A stretch of 64,000 bases of DNA from Pleomorphomonas diazotrophica (lineage in GTDB: Bacteria; Pseudomonadota; Alphaproteobacteria; Rhizobiales; Pleomorphomonadaceae): assembly GCF_002844595.1 (NCBI RefSeq), contig NZ_PJNW01000002.1:744001-808000 (forward strand). The letters run 5' to 3'. Positions 43,426 through 53,577 of the stretch are shown one piece after another. The first letter of the stretch is position 1. Each line of letters starts with the position of its first letter. The notes under the pieces are model-generated. The model was not told where the DNA came from and ran no database searches. It worked only from the letters and a program-made list of their open reading frames with translations. The position numbers were made by a program, and so were the translations under genes.

Positions 43426-44004
43426 CTATGCGGTCTCCTGCGCCTGGAACTCCCCGCGCAGGAGGCCGTAGCAGAGCGAGCCGGTGATCGAACCGTCGGG
43501 GTGGCGTTTGTCGGCACGCAGATGTCCCTCGCGGCGCATGCCCAGCCGTTCGGCGATGCGCTGGCTGGCGAGGTTGGTATCGTCGCACCAGAGCCCGACG
43601 CGCCATGCGCCGCATTCGCGGAACAGCGCGGCAACCGTGGCCGATACGGCCTCAATCGTATATCCCTGCCTCAGGTGCGCTTCGTCGCAGAAATAACCGA
43701 CGAGGTAGCCGGGCAGGTTCGAGTCGCCGACGCCGACGTAGACCTGTCCGATAAAGGTTCGGTCGCTGCGGCGGAAGGCGCCCAGGAAAGCGGCCGTGCC
43801 GGTGTCCGCTGCTTCGTGGAACGCCTTTATCGCGGCGAGCGCATCCGCTTCACTGGCGATCTTCATCGCCGCATTGCCGCTCTCGAAACGGGCAAGATGG
43901 GCGCGGTTGCGAAGCGCCATCGTGGCGTACCAAGCGGCATCGTCCGGCGTGTAACGACGCAGGACGAGACGTTTCGTGGTAACGCTCGAAGGGAGGATGG
44001 GCAT
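43426..44004 (-). CDS. GNAT family N-acetyltransferase
   Basis: The 192-residue protein has VTTKRLVLRRYTPDDA at the N-terminus, FIGQVYVGVGDSNLPGYLVGYF, the acetyl-CoA loop region HLRQGYTIEAVSATVAALF and WCDDTNLASQRIAERLGMRREG. It belongs to the RimJ/RimL-like group; the target is unknown. It is convergent with the MocA gene, whose stop is 6 bases away, and divergent from the efflux operon. Confidence 0.91.
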   Translation of the reverse strand: MPILPSSVTTKRLVLRRYTPDDAAWYATMALRNRAHLARFESGNAAMKIASEADALAAIKAFHEAADTGTAAFLGAFRRSDRTFIGQVYVGVGDSNLPGYLVGYFCDEAHLRQGYTIEAVSATVAALFRECGAWRVGLWCDDTNLASQRIAERLGMRREGHLRADKRHPDGSITGSLCYGLLRGEFQAQETA

Positions 44005-44250
44005 CGGGCAAACTCACATGCAACCATGGGACGCGGTGGGTTTGGATGGTGACAGGTGTCGCGTCAAGCGTGGTGCTTTTCCCGATGCAACCGATGGCAC
44101 TCGTGTCGGAACCTATCGGCAGAGGCATCCCCCTCCAACAATTCGGTGGGTTGCAAAGAATGGATACACTTTTCAACCTCTTTTGATTTGCCGGGCGCCC
44201 CCGAAGCGGTCCAAATCCCAGCGGTTTCAAAACGGATAGCCAGTACAGCC

Positions 44251-45741
44251 ATGGTTTTGCGCGCGGATATGATGGTCAATGCTTCCCCTTCCTTCCGCCG
44301 CGCAGCCGGGATCACCATCCCGCTCCTCGGCCTCATTCTGTCGGGCTGCGCCGTCGGCCCGGACTACATGGTGCCGAGGCTTGCACTGCCGGTGAGCTGG
44401 AGTTCGTCGGGCACCGAAACGCCGTCGCGACCGGTTGAGCTCGCGCGCTGGTGGGAACGGCTTGGCGACAAGGAACTCGACGCCCTGGTCGAGGAGGCGG
44501 TCGCAGGCAATCTCGACGTTGCTGCGGCCAAGGCCAGGATCCGCACGGCGCGTGCCACCGAGCGCCAGACGAATGCGGCGCTGGCGCCATCTGCCGACGC
44601 CTCGTCGTCGGCGGCGCGACAGAAGTCGCAAGGCGAAGTCGGCAATCAGTTCAAGGGTGGTTTCGACGCTTCCTGGGAACTCGACTTGTTCGGTGCCAAT
44701 GCTCGGTCGTCGGAAGCAGCACGTTACGGCAGCCAGGCGGCCGACGAGGATCTCAATGCGGTACTTCTGACGCTGGTTGGCGACGTCGCTTCCAACTACG
44801 TGGCGGCACGCGGCTATCAGGCCCGCATCGCGCTGGCCCGGCAAAGCGCTGCGTCGCAGCGCGAGACGGCGGCCCTGACGCGCAAGAAGTTCGAGGCGGG
44901 TTCGGCGTCGGCGGTCGACGTCGCCAATGCCGAAGGGCAGGCGGCGAGCACCGAGGCCAAGGTGCCGGACCTTCAGACGTCCTATGCCGAGGCCGTCCAT
45001 CGCCTTGCCGTCCTGACGGGCCGTGGCCCGGCGGAACTCGATGCCCGCATGAAGCGGGGTGGCCCCATCCCGAGGCCTCGACGGCCCGTGCCGACCGGCT
45101 TGCCGGCCGACCTTCTCGCCAACCGGCCGGATATCCGGCAGGCCGAGCGTGAGTATGCCCAGGCGACGGCAAAAATCGGCGCTGCCACAGCCGCGCGCTA
45201 TCCGTCGGTCAGCCTGTCCGGCGCCATCGCGACAACCGCGACGAGCGTGGGCGATCTCGGCAAGTCCTCATCCATTTCCTGGAGCCTGGGGCCGTCCCTG
45301 TCGGTGCCGATCTTCAACGCCGGCAAGCTCGCCGCCGCACAGGAGGCCGCCGAGGCGACGCGCGACCAGTATTTCGTCGCCTACAAGGCTGCGGTGCTCG
45401 GCGCGTTGGAGGATGTGGAGAACGCCATCGTCGCCTACCGGCAGGAGCGCATCAAGAACGGCCGCCTCGCTGCCGCCACGCAGTCATACCGCAAGGCGTC
45501 GGAGCTGGCGCAATCGCTCTACCAGTCGGGGTCATCCAGTTTCCTCGATGTGCTCGATGCCGAGCGTTCGCTCTATTCGGCCGAGGATTCGCTGCTCACC
45601 AGCACGGTCGCCATCGCCGACAACTATATCACCCTCAACAAGGCGCTGGGCGGCGGGTGGGACGGTATTGTCGACGCCTCGAAGCCAGAGGTCGTGGATG
45701 CCAACACCGGCCCGCGCCTACGGAAAGTGTCCGCCAACTGA
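44251..45741 (+). CDS. Outer-membrane efflux lipoprotein (NodT/OprM family)
   Basis: The 496-residue protein (start at 44251; ATGs at 44269 and 44272 are alternatives) has a lipoprotein signal with lipobox LSGC, lipid on Cys33, followed by AVGPDY, the NodT-family mark. Two OEP repeats follow, with WWERLGDKELDALVEEAV and SWELDLFGANARSS in the first. LPADLLANRPDIRQAEREYA and SSFLDVLDAERSLYSAED are in the second. It is the outer-membrane channel of the MacA-MacB system encoded next. The 246 bases upstream show no gene. Confidence 0.94.
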   Translation: MVLRADMMVNASPSFRRAAGITIPLLGLILSGCAVGPDYMVPRLALPVSWSSSGTETPSRPVELARWWERLGDKELDALVEEAVAGNLDVAAAKARIRTARATERQTNAALAPSADASSSAARQKSQGEVGNQFKGGFDASWELDLFGANARSSEAARYGSQAADEDLNAVLLTLVGDVASNYVAARGYQARIALARQSAASQRETAALTRKKFEAGSASAVDVANAEGQAASTEAKVPDLQTSYAEAVHRLAVLTGRGPAELDARMKRGGPIPRPRRPVPTGLPADLLANRPDIRQAEREYAQATAKIGAATAARYPSVSLSGAIATTATSVGDLGKSSSISWSLGPSLSVPIFNAGKLAAAQEAAEATRDQYFVAYKAAVLGALEDVENAIVAYRQERIKNGRLAAATQSYRKASELAQSLYQSGSSSFLDVLDAERSLYSAEDSLLTSTVAIADNYITLNKALGGGWDGIVDASKPEVVDANTGPRLRKVSAN

Positions 45742-45906
45742 CCCAATGGCTTTGGGCCGCGAGCCGGCGCATCCCCGGCGAGCTCCGGAAACAATGTCCC
45801 TTTTCGTGCCTGCCGTCGTCAACCCCCTGGGCTTGACCGTAACTCCCGGCAATCCGTTCGCCGGTTGCGTGTTCGTCTTGCCGGCCCATTTCACAGGATG
45901 CCGCGC

Positions 45907-47154
45907 ATGACCATCGCCCCGCGCAAACGCAAGAGCCGCCGCGGCCCGATCCTCCTCGTGGCGCTTGTTGCCCTCGCCGTAACCGCCTACGTCGTCAAGG
46001 ACCGCTACTATGCGGCGCCGACGGTGACCATGATGACCGCCACCGTTACGCCGGGCAGCGTCGAGGAAACCGTGTTGGCTACGGGCCAGCTCCGGCCTGT
46101 GAAACTGGTGGCCGTCGGAGCACAGGTCTCGGGCCGCATCACCTCGCTCGCCGTCGGGCTCGGCGATCGCGTCAAGGCTGGTGATCTGATCGCCGAGATC
46201 GACTCGGTGACGCAGCAGAACGATCTCAAGAAGGCCGAGGCCTCGCTTGCCAGCGTCCGTGCCCAGCGATCGGAAAAGGAAGCGTCGCTGACGCTGGCCC
46301 GGCAGACGCTGGAGCGTCAGCAGACCATGGTCAGCCAGAACGCCGTGGCACGCGCCGATCTCGAAAGCGCCGAGGCAAGCGTCAAGACAACCGAAGCGCA
46401 GATCGCCGCCCTCGATGCCGAGATCCAATCCTCGGAAGTGGCTGTGGCGACGGCTGAGGCCGATCTCGGCTATACCCGCATCACGGCGCCGATCGACGGC
46501 ACGGTGCTCGCCGTGGTCAGCCAGGCCGGGCAGACGGTCAATGCCGTTCAGTCGGCCCCGACCATCGTGGTGCTCGGCCAGCTCGATACCATGACCGTAC
46601 GCGCGGAGATCTCCGAGGCCGACGTCGTTCATGTCACGCCGGGCCAGAAGGTCTATTTCACCATCATCGGCGACCCCGACCATCGCTATGACGCGACGCT
46701 CGAAAGTATCGACCCGGCACCGGCGTCGATCCGCAACGACTCCGACATCACCTCGTCGAGTTCTTCCTCCTCGTCGAGCTCATCTTCGACGGCCATCTAT
46801 TATTACGGCAACTTCAACGTCCCTAATCCCGAAGGTCGTCTCCGCACCTACATGACCGCCGAGGTGAACATCGTGCTCGGCCGCGCTGAGAACGTGCTGA
46901 CGGTACCGGCCGCTGCTCTGGGCAACCGCGAGCCCGATGGGGCATATCGCGTCAAGGTTCTCAATACCGACGGCAGCACGGACGAACGGCGCGTCGAGAT
47001 CGGTCTCAACGACAAGGTCACCGCCGAGGTGAAGTCCGGCCTTTCCGACGGCGACAAGGTGGTGACTGGCGAAATGACCGCAGCCCAACGGGCAGCATCC
47101 TCGTCCTCGCTGAGGCTTGGCCGGGGAGGTGGCGGGCCACCTCCGGGGATGTGA
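45907..47154 (+). CDS. macA: Periplasmic adaptor protein MacA-like, with a 12-serine tract
   Basis: The 415-residue membrane-fusion protein has an N-terminal helix (GPILLVALVALAVTAYVV), lipoyl halves around VGAQVSGRITSLAVGLGD and YTRITAPIDGTVLAV, an alpha-helical hairpin (about 105-185) and beta-barrel domains. Residues 283-294 are twelve serines in a row, coded with all six serine codons at 46753-46788, in the loop before IYYYGNF. The start at 45907 has AGGA eight bases upstream. It links MacB to the NodT channel. Confidence 0.93.
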   Translation: MTIAPRKRKSRRGPILLVALVALAVTAYVVKDRYYAAPTVTMMTATVTPGSVEETVLATGQLRPVKLVAVGAQVSGRITSLAVGLGDRVKAGDLIAEIDSVTQQNDLKKAEASLASVRAQRSEKEASLTLARQTLERQQTMVSQNAVARADLESAEASVKTTEAQIAALDAEIQSSEVAVATAEADLGYTRITAPIDGTVLAVVSQAGQTVNAVQSAPTIVVLGQLDTMTVRAEISEADVVHVTPGQKVYFTIIGDPDHRYDATLESIDPAPASIRNDSDITSSSSSSSSSSSSTAIYYYGNFNVPNPEGRLRTYMTAEVNIVLGRAENVLTVPAAALGNREPDGAYRVKVLNTDGSTDERRVEIGLNDKVTAEVKSGLSDGDKVVTGEMTAAQRAASSSSLRLGRGGGGPPPGM

Positions 47155-47157
47155 GCC

Positions 47158-49122
47158 ATGGCCGACCTCATCCGGCTGGAAAAGCTCCGGCGTGAATTCC
47201 CATCCGGCGACGGCACCATCACCGTTTTGAAGGACCTAGACCTGGTGATCGAGGCCGGCGAGATGGTGGCCATCGTCGGCGCCTCCGGCTCCGGCAAGTC
47301 GACACTGATGAACATCCTCGGCTGCCTCGATCGGGCGACGGCCGGCAGCTATCGCATCTCCGGTCGGGAAACCGCCTTGCTGGAGCCGGACGAACTCGCC
47401 GCCCTCCGGCGCGAGCATTTCGGCTTCATCTTCCAGCGCTATCATCTGCTTGGCGAGCTCGACGCGCTCGCCAATGTGGAGATACCGGCCATCTATGCCG
47501 GCATGGCGCCGCGCGACCGGCGGGCGCGGGCGGAAAGCCTGCTCGACCGGCTTGGCATGAGCGACCGCACCGACCATCGGCCGGGGCAGCTTTCGGGCGG
47601 TCAGCAGCAGCGGGTTTCCATTGCCCGCGCCCTGATGAACGGCGCCAACGTCATCCTCGCCGACGAACCGACCGGGGCCCTCGACAAACACTCCGGCGAG
47701 GAGGTGCTGCGTATCCTCGAGGAGCTGAACGCCGAGGGCAAGACGATCATCATCGTCACCCACGACATGAACGTCGCCAGCCGGGCGCGCCGCATCATCG
47801 AAATTTCCGACGGCGTCATCCTCAGCGATCGGCGACGCGAGCCGGCAGCGGACATCGCTCCCGTTGCCGAATCGGTACCGTCTGGCGAAAAGCCGCGGCG
47901 CGGCGGCTATCTTCGGTCGTTGACCGATCGCTTCCGTGAGGCGCTGCGCATGGCGGTGCTGGCCATGGCGGCACATCGTCTTCGCACCTTCCTCACCATG
48001 CTCGGCATCATCATCGGCATCGCCTCGGTGGTGTCGGTGGTGGCGATCGGGCAGGGCACGCAGCAGCAGGTGCTCGCCAATATCTCCAGCCTTGGCACCA
48101 ACACGCTGGAAATTTTCGCCGGACGCAATTTTGGCGACACCCGGTCCGGGAAGATCACCACGCTGGTGGTATCCGATGCCGAGGCATTGGCACGCCAGAG
48201 CTACGTCGCAGCGGTGACCCCCACGGTTTCCACCAGCAAGACCCTGCGCGTTGGTTCGCAAGAGGCGAGTGCCCTCGTCAACGGTGTCGGCGAGCAGTAT
48301 TTCGCCGCGCGCGGCACCAAGCTCGCCGAAGGCAGCTTCTTCGACGCCCGGTCGGTGCGCAGCCGGGCCACCGACGTGGTCATCGATGAGAACACCCGCA
48401 AGACCCTGTTCGCCGATGATCCGGTGTCGCCGGTGGGGCAGGTGCTGCTGATCGGCAACGTGCCGGCGCGCATCGTCGGGGTCACGGAGCCACAGCAGGG
48501 TGGTTTCGGCTCCAGCCAGAACCTTTCCGTCTATCTGCCCTACACAACGGTGCAGACCCGTTTCCTGGGCGATCTGTCGCTGCGCTCGATCACCGTGCGC
48601 GTTGCCGACGACGTCGATACGAGCCTTGCCGAACAGGACGTCACGCGCTTTCTGACACAACGTCACGGCAGCCAGGATTTCTTCATCCTCAACACCGACG
48701 ACATCCGGCAAACGATCACCTCGACCACGCAGATGCTGACCTTGCTGATCGCGGCGATCGCCGTCATCTCGCTGGTGGTCGGGGGCATCGGCGTCATGAA
48801 CATCATGCTGGTGTCGGTGTCCGAACGGGTGAGCGAGATCGGTGTGCGCATGGCGGTCGGCGCCCGACAGGGCGATATCCTGCAGCAGTTCCTGATCGAG
48901 GCCGTGCTGGTGTGCCTGATCGGCGGCCTTTGCGGCATCGGTACCGCCTTCGGCATCGGCCAGTTGGTACGACTGGCGTCCAGCGACTTCACGCTGATCT
49001 ACTCTACGACCTCGATCATTGCCGCCTGCCTCTGCTCCACGCTGATCGGGGTGGTGTTCGGCTTCCTGCCGGCCCGCAACGCCTCGCAGCTCGATCCGGT
49101 GGTCGCCTTGTCGCGAGACTGA
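47158..49122 (+). CDS. macB: MacB-like ABC efflux transporter (ATPase-permease fusion)
   Basis: The 654-residue protein has an N-terminal ATPase domain with Walker [10 protein letters not shown], the [22 protein letters not shown]-loop region, signature [15 protein letters not shown] and Walker [13 protein letters not shown] membrane part of four helices follows: one near 275-295, then a large periplasmic domain, then three near 545-640 of the FtsX type. MacB expels peptides, siderophores or macrolides using ATP. It overlaps no gene but starts 3 bp after macA. Confidence 0.95.
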   Translation: MADLIRLEKLRREFPSGDGTITVLKDLDLVIEAGEMVAIVGASGSGKSTLMNILGCLDRATAGSYRISGRETALLEPDELAALRREHFGFIFQRYHLLGELDALANVEIPAIYAGMAPRDRRARAESLLDRLGMSDRTDHRPGQLSGGQQQRVSIARALMNGANVILADEPTGALDKHSGEEVLRILEELNAEGKTIIIVTHDMNVASRARRIIEISDGVILSDRRREPAADIAPVAESVPSGEKPRRGGYLRSLTDRFREALRMAVLAMAAHRLRTFLTMLGIIIGIASVVSVVAIGQGTQQQVLANISSLGTNTLEIFAGRNFGDTRSGKITTLVVSDAEALARQSYVAAVTPTVSTSKTLRVGSQEASALVNGVGEQYFAARGTKLAEGSFFDARSVRSRATDVVIDENTRKTLFADDPVSPVGQVLLIGNVPARIVGVTEPQQGGFGSSQNLSVYLPYTTVQTRFLGDLSLRSITVRVADDVDTSLAEQDVTRFLTQRHGSQDFFILNTDDIRQTITSTTQMLTLLIAAIAVISLVVGGIGVMNIMLVSVSERVSEIGVRMAVGARQGDILQQFLIEAVLVCLIGGLCGIGTAFGIGQLVRLASSDFTLIYSTTSIIAACLCSTLIGVVFGFLPARNASQLDPVVALSRD

Positions 49123-49233
49123 GGGAACGTGCAACTCGGAAACGAGTTCGCAGGCCATAGACACGCATGCCCGGACGCTGAAATACTGCCGTCAGTTAGG
49201 CTTGGATGCTCCCTGCGGATCAGAGGTGCAGCA

Positions 49234-50031
49234 ATGAGTGAACTCTCATCTGTCGGTTTGTCGGTCGAATCCGGCGTCGTGCCCGGCTGGAATGTACCAA
49301 TCCGGACATACAGGAACCCGGAGGCAAATCCCAAGGCCCAGCTGGTATTCGCCCACGGAGGGGGCTTCAGCTGGGGCACCCTGGATGACTACGACCAGAT
49401 CTGCCGAAACCTGGCGGCGGGTACGGTAAGCACCGTGATTTCCGTCGACTATCGTCTGGCACCCGAAAACCCATTTCCGGCCGGTTTTGACGATGTCTAC
49501 CATGCCGCGGTGTGGGCGGCTTCCCAGCTCAACAAGTTCAACGAAGAGAAGCTGATCATCGCCGGCGACAGCGCAGGCGCCTGCCTTGCGGCGGGGGTGG
49601 CGCAGCGCGCCGCGGCCGAACAGTCCATGAGTTTGGACGGACAGCTCCTGATCTATCCCATGATCGAGTACTATGACCGCACTCCACCCGAGTTCTTCAC
49701 CCTTTCGGACCGCTTTCATCCCAGCTTCGACGCGATCCGCGGCGCCTGGGATACCTATCTTGGTGGGCCAAGGACAGAGCTGCCTCCCTATGCGGTCCCT
49801 CCCAGAGCAACGGACCTGTCAGCTCTCCCGCCTGCTTTTCTCGCCGTGGCAGAAAACGATCCGCTGAGGTTCGAGGCCCTGTCCTACGCTGCGGCGATGC
49901 ACGCAGCCGGCGTTCGTGTCGAGCACAGACAATACGGCGGGGTCGGGCACGGCTTTCTGTCAGAGCGCCCCGACGCATCAAGCGTGCGCTCCGCCATCCT
50001 CGATATAGCGACCTGGATCGGGCGGTTGTGA
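49234..50031 (+). CDS. Alpha/beta hydrolase of the hormone-sensitive lipase (HSL) family
   Basis: The 265-residue esterase has the oxyanion-hole HGGGF at 41-45, nucleophile Ser113 in GDSAG, the acid in AENDPLRFE near 221 and the catalytic His in GVGHGF near 243. This is the HSL (lipase family IV) layout. The ATG at 49234 follows AGAGGTG; an upstream ATG at 49129 would add an unlikely leader. It is a single gene between the efflux operon and the CecR operon. Confidence 0.93.
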   Translation: MSELSSVGLSVESGVVPGWNVPIRTYRNPEANPKAQLVFAHGGGFSWGTLDDYDQICRNLAAGTVSTVISVDYRLAPENPFPAGFDDVYHAAVWAASQLNKFNEEKLIIAGDSAGACLAAGVAQRAAAEQSMSLDGQLLIYPMIEYYDRTPPEFFTLSDRFHPSFDAIRGAWDTYLGGPRTELPPYAVPPRATDLSALPPAFLAVAENDPLRFEALSYAAAMHAAGVRVEHRQYGGVGHGFLSERPDASSVRSAILDIATWIGRL

Positions 50032-50078
50032 TCCAGCGCCCGGCGTCTCTGCGTTTGCCGGTCTTGACGCCACATAAA

Positions 50079-50094
50079 TCAGTCGATTGACTGA
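50079..50094 (+). promoter_or_regulatory. Inverted repeat upstream of the CecR-like gene, probable operator
   Basis: TCAGTC and GACTGA form a 6-bp inverted repeat with a 4-base spacer (GATT), 27 bases before the TetR-type gene. This fits a TetR-family autoregulatory site. Binding is inferred. Confidence 0.65.
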
Positions 50095-50120
50095 AGTGAT
50101 TCTGGGTGTAGAATGGCGGC

Positions 50121-50825
50121 ATGACCAAAGCGCCTTCCTCCCGGTCCGCCACTGACGCTGTTCGCAATGACGGCGCTCGCGAAAAGCTGCTTCTTGCCGC
50201 ACTCGAGCTGTTCGGACAGTACGGCTTTGACGGCGTGTCGACCCGCAAGCTCGCCGAGCGAGCCGGGGTGAACCTCCAGGCGATCAACTATTATTTCGAC
50301 AACAAGCGCGGTCTCTACAACGCCGTCGCCGACTATCTGATCGAACGATTACAGGTTCGCATCGGCGAGCGGCGGAAGATGGTGCTCGGACGTTTCGCAG
50401 AGGCCCAGTTCGGAGGACGGCCGATCGATGTGGACGAGGCGCGCGCCATCCTCACCATGCTCGGCGAGTCCATGCTGACTCTGTTCGCCGATGACGAGTC
50501 GGCCGTGTGGGTCCGTTACATGGTGCGCGAGCAAGCCGAACCAACCGAAGCCTACGACCGCATCTACACGGGCTTCATGCAGCCGATGCTGACGGCCGTA
50601 CGCCATCTCGTCGGCATCCTTCTCGAAGCTGATCCCAACTCCGAGCGCGTAAGGCTGCGGACGCTGTCTCTGGTCGGTTCGCTGATCGTCTATCGCGTCG
50701 GACGGGCAACCATCCTGCGCGAGATGGAATGGTCGTCGGTCGGCCCGAAGGAAATCACCGCGATCCGCCGTATTGCCTCCGAACTCGTCGCCAGCATCCA
50801 CCCCATCGGGGAAAATCCAACATGA
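50121..50825 (+). CDS. cecR: TetR-type regulator of the CecR (YbiH) family
   Basis: The 234-residue protein has the N-terminal TetR helix-turn-helix ([24 protein letters not shown]) near 36-59 and a longer C-terminal ligand domain with [20 protein letters not shown] and [12 protein letters not shown], as in CecR/YbiH. In E. coli CecR controls the ybhGFSR exporter genes. Here it is the first gene of the same cluster, overlapping the HlyD-like gene by ATGA. An inverted repeat lies just upstream. Confidence 0.92.
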   Translation: MTKAPSSRSATDAVRNDGAREKLLLAALELFGQYGFDGVSTRKLAERAGVNLQAINYYFDNKRGLYNAVADYLIERLQVRIGERRKMVLGRFAEAQFGGRPIDVDEARAILTMLGESMLTLFADDESAVWVRYMVREQAEPTEAYDRIYTGFMQPMLTAVRHLVGILLEADPNSERVRLRTLSLVGSLIVYRVGRATILREMEWSSVGPKEITAIRRIASELVASIHPIGENPT

Positions 50826-51835
50826 ACAAGATCGTCCCCGTCGTCCTGCTCCTTGCCGCCGCTGGTGCTGGCGCTGCCTGGCACTTCGGCCTGCCGCAGC
50901 GCTACGGCTACTTCCTGCCGGCGCCGCCGGCGCAGGTGCTCTACGGCAACGTCGACATCCGGCAGGTGTCGCTCGGCTTCCGCGTTGGCGGTCGGCTCGC
51001 CGCCGTGGCGGTGGAAGAAGGCGATGCGGTGAAGACCGGGAATGTGCTGGCCCGCCTCGATGCCGGTCCCTATGAGATCGCGGCTCGCGCCGCCGAGGAA
51101 AATGTCGCGGCGCTCAGGGCAACGCTCGACAAGCTCAGGGCGGGCGCCCGTCCGTCGGAGATCGAGAAGGCGCGCGCCGCCTATCAGGAGCAGGTCGCCA
51201 ACCTTGCCAATGCCGAGCTGGCGCTCTCCCGGGCCGGTCAGTTGCGCAGCCAGGGCACCGTGGCCCAGTCGAGCCTCGATACGGCCACCGCCGCCAAGGA
51301 CATGGCAAGCGCCCGCGTCGCCAATGCCAAGGCTGCGCTGACACTGATCGAGGAGGGCAGCCGCACCGAAGATATCGCTGCCGCCGAGGCACAACTACGG
51401 GCCGCCGAGGCGCAGCTCGATGCCGCCCGCACGTCGCTTGCCGACACCGAACTGAAGGCACCGGCCGATGGCGTCATCCTGTCGCGGGTCAGCGAGCCGG
51501 GCGCCATCGTTGCCTCGTCGACCAATGTGCTGGTGCTGGCGCTGACCGAGCCGGTCTGGGTGCGCGCCTATGTGTCCGAGGTGGATCTCGGCCGTGTCCA
51601 TCCGGGGCTGAAGGTCAAGGTCACCTCCGACAGCATGACCGGCGCCGGCTACGAGGGGCAGGTGGGCTTCATTTCGCCGGTGGCCGAGTTCACGCCGAAG
51701 TCGGTCGAGACGCCGGATCTGCGCACCGACCTCGTTTACCGGCTCCGCATCGTCATCGACCATCCGGGCAAGGATCTCAGGCAGGGCATGCCGGTGACCG
51801 TTCACCTGCCGCCCGCGGCGAGCGAGGCAAAATGA
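50822..51835 (+). CDS. ybhG: HlyD-family secretion protein (YbhG-like)
   Basis: The 337-residue adaptor has one N-terminal helix ([16 protein letters not shown]), a biotinyl-lipoyl part ([20 protein letters not shown]), a long coiled coil (about 80-205) rich in Ala and Glu and a second lipoyl half with [17 protein letters not shown]. It is coupled to cecR upstream and the ATPase gene downstream, both by ATGA. It probably connects the ABC exporter to an outer-membrane channel encoded elsewhere. Confidence 0.93.
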   Translation: MNKIVPVVLLLAAAGAGAAWHFGLPQRYGYFLPAPPAQVLYGNVDIRQVSLGFRVGGRLAAVAVEEGDAVKTGNVLARLDAGPYEIAARAAEENVAALRATLDKLRAGARPSEIEKARAAYQEQVANLANAELALSRAGQLRSQGTVAQSSLDTATAAKDMASARVANAKAALTLIEEGSRTEDIAAAEAQLRAAEAQLDAARTSLADTELKAPADGVILSRVSEPGAIVASSTNVLVLALTEPVWVRAYVSEVDLGRVHPGLKVKVTSDSMTGAGYEGQVGFISPVAEFTPKSVETPDLRTDLVYRLRIVIDHPGKDLRQGMPVTVHLPPAASEAK

Positions 51836-53577
51836 GCACCGGCGACGGCAAGCCCGTCCTCGTTCGTCTCGCCGGTGTCGTCAAGCGCTTCGGCGATGGC
51901 GCGCCGGCGCTCGACGACGTGTCGGGCGACATTCGTGGCGGTGAAATCACCGGTCTCGTCGGCCCCGATGGCGCCGGCAAGACGACGCTGATCCGCCTGA
52001 TGACCGGCTTGATGCAGCCCGAAGCCGGCCGCATCACCGTGCTCGATCATGACGCCCGCGCCGAGGCGCCGGCCATCCAGGCGGCGATCGGCTACATGCC
52101 GCAGCGCTTCGGTCTCTACGAGGACCTGTCGGTTCAGGAAAACCTCGATCTCTATGCCGACATGCGCGGCCTGCCGCACCGCCAAAGGCCGGCCGTATTC
52201 GACGAGTTGCTGACCTTCACCGACCTCAAGCGCTTCACGGCACGGCTTGCCGGCAAGCTTTCCGGTGGCATGAAGCAAAAGCTCGGCCTCGCCTGCGCAC
52301 TGATCCGCAAGCCGCGTCTTCTGTTGCTCGATGAGCCGGGCGTCGGCGTCGATCCCATTTCGCGGCGCGAACTTTGGAAGATGGTGGAGAACCTCACGGA
52401 CGAGGGTATCGGCGTCGTCTGGTCGACCGCCTATCTCGACGAGGCGGAGGCTTGCGACCGCGTTCTTCTGATGAACGCCGGCAAGCTCCTCTATTCTGGC
52501 GCGCCGTCCGGCCTCACCGATCGGGTTGCCGGCCGCGTGCAGCGACTGACCGGCATCGAAGGCAGCCGACGCCGATTGCTGGCCCGTCTGCTGGACGAGG
52601 ACAGGGTTGTCGATGGCGTCATCCAGGGCGAGGCGATCCGGCTGGTGTTGGCTGAAGCGGGTGACGCCGACGCCGTCGCAAAAGCGATCAATACCGACGC
52701 CACCCGCCTGGTTCCTGCGACGCCTCGTTTCGAGGACGCCTTCGTCGACATGCTGGGGGGTGGTCCCGGTGGACGCTCGGCGCTGGCCGAGGCACAGGCG
52801 CCGCGCGAAACCGGCAATGGCCGACCGGTCATCGAGGCACGCGGATTGACCAAGCGCTTCGGCGACTTCACTGCCGCCGATCGCATCACCTTCGACATTC
52901 CGCGCGGGCAGATCTTCGGACTCCTTGGTCCGAATGGCGCCGGCAAGTCCACCACGTTCAAGATGCTCTGCGGCCTCCTGAAGCCGACGGAGGGCGAGGG
53001 CAGGGTGGCCGGCTTCGATCTGCGCCGCGATGCGGCCGAGGCGCGCAACCGGCTCGGCTACATGGCGCAGAAGTTCTCGCTCTACGGCGATCTGTCGGTC
53101 GCCCAGAATCTCGACTTCTTCGCCGGCGTCTACGGCCTGTCCGGCGCGCGCCGGCGGGAACGCATCGCTATGATGCTCGACATCTTCGACCTGAAGCGGC
53201 AGGCCGCCATGTCGGCCAAGGACCTGCCGCTCGGCCTCAAGCAGCGTCTCGCGCTCGCGGCGGCCGTCATGCACGAACCCGAGGCTCTGTTCCTCGACGA
53301 ACCGACCTCAGGCGTCGACCCCATCACCCGCCGCGAGTTCTGGACGCATATCAATGGTCTCGTCGAGAAGGGGGTGACGGTTCTGGTCACCACTCACTTC
53401 ATGGACGAGGCGGAGTACTGCGACCGCATCTCGCTGATCTATCGGGGCAAGTCGATCGCCCTCGGCTCGCCCGACGAGCTCAAGGCCAAGGTGGCCAAGC
53501 CCGACCGGCCGGACCCCACCATGGAAGACGCCTTCATCTCCCTGATCGAGGCGAGCGAGCAGGAGGCCGCCGCATGA
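51832..53577 (+). CDS. ybhF: ABC exporter ATPase with two nucleotide-binding domains (YbhF-like)
   Basis: The 581-residue protein fuses two ABC domains. Domain one has Walker [10 protein letters not shown] (Asp in place of the common Asn), signature [15 protein letters not shown] and Walker [13 protein letters not shown]. Domain two has GPNGAGKST, a degenerate signature [15 protein letters not shown], as usual for YbhF, and [12 protein letters not shown]. It powers the two permeases encoded next. Both ends overlap neighbours by ATGA. Confidence 0.95.
   Translation: MSTGDGKPVLVRLAGVVKRFGDGAPALDDVSGDIRGGEITGLVGPDGAGKTTLIRLMTGLMQPEAGRITVLDHDARAEAPAIQAAIGYMPQRFGLYEDLSVQENLDLYADMRGLPHRQRPAVFDELLTFTDLKRFTARLAGKLSGGMKQKLGLACALIRKPRLLLLDEPGVGVDPISRRELWKMVENLTDEGIGVVWSTAYLDEAEACDRVLLMNAGKLLYSGAPSGLTDRVAGRVQRLTGIEGSRRRLLARLLDEDRVVDGVIQGEAIRLVLAEAGDADAVAKAINTDATRLVPATPRFEDAFVDMLGGGPGGRSALAEAQAPRETGNGRPVIEARGLTKRFGDFTAADRITFDIPRGQIFGLLGPNGAGKSTTFKMLCGLLKPTEGEGRVAGFDLRRDAAEARNRLGYMAQKFSLYGDLSVAQNLDFFAGVYGLSGARRRERIAMMLDIFDLKRQAAMSAKDLPLGLKQRLALAAAVMHEPEALFLDEPTSGVDPITRREFWTHINGLVEKGVTVLVTTHFMDEAEYCDRISLIYRGKSIALGSPDELKAKVAKPDRPDPTMEDAFISLIEASEQEAAA

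Noticed and set aside
46753-46788. Serine tract as a simple sequence repeat
   Set aside because: The codons differ, so there is no nucleotide repeat capable of slippage; it was kept only as a protein-level observation.
47236-49164. 642-codon open frame on the minus strand
   Set aside because: Antisense to macB. No recognisable motif and typical shadow composition.
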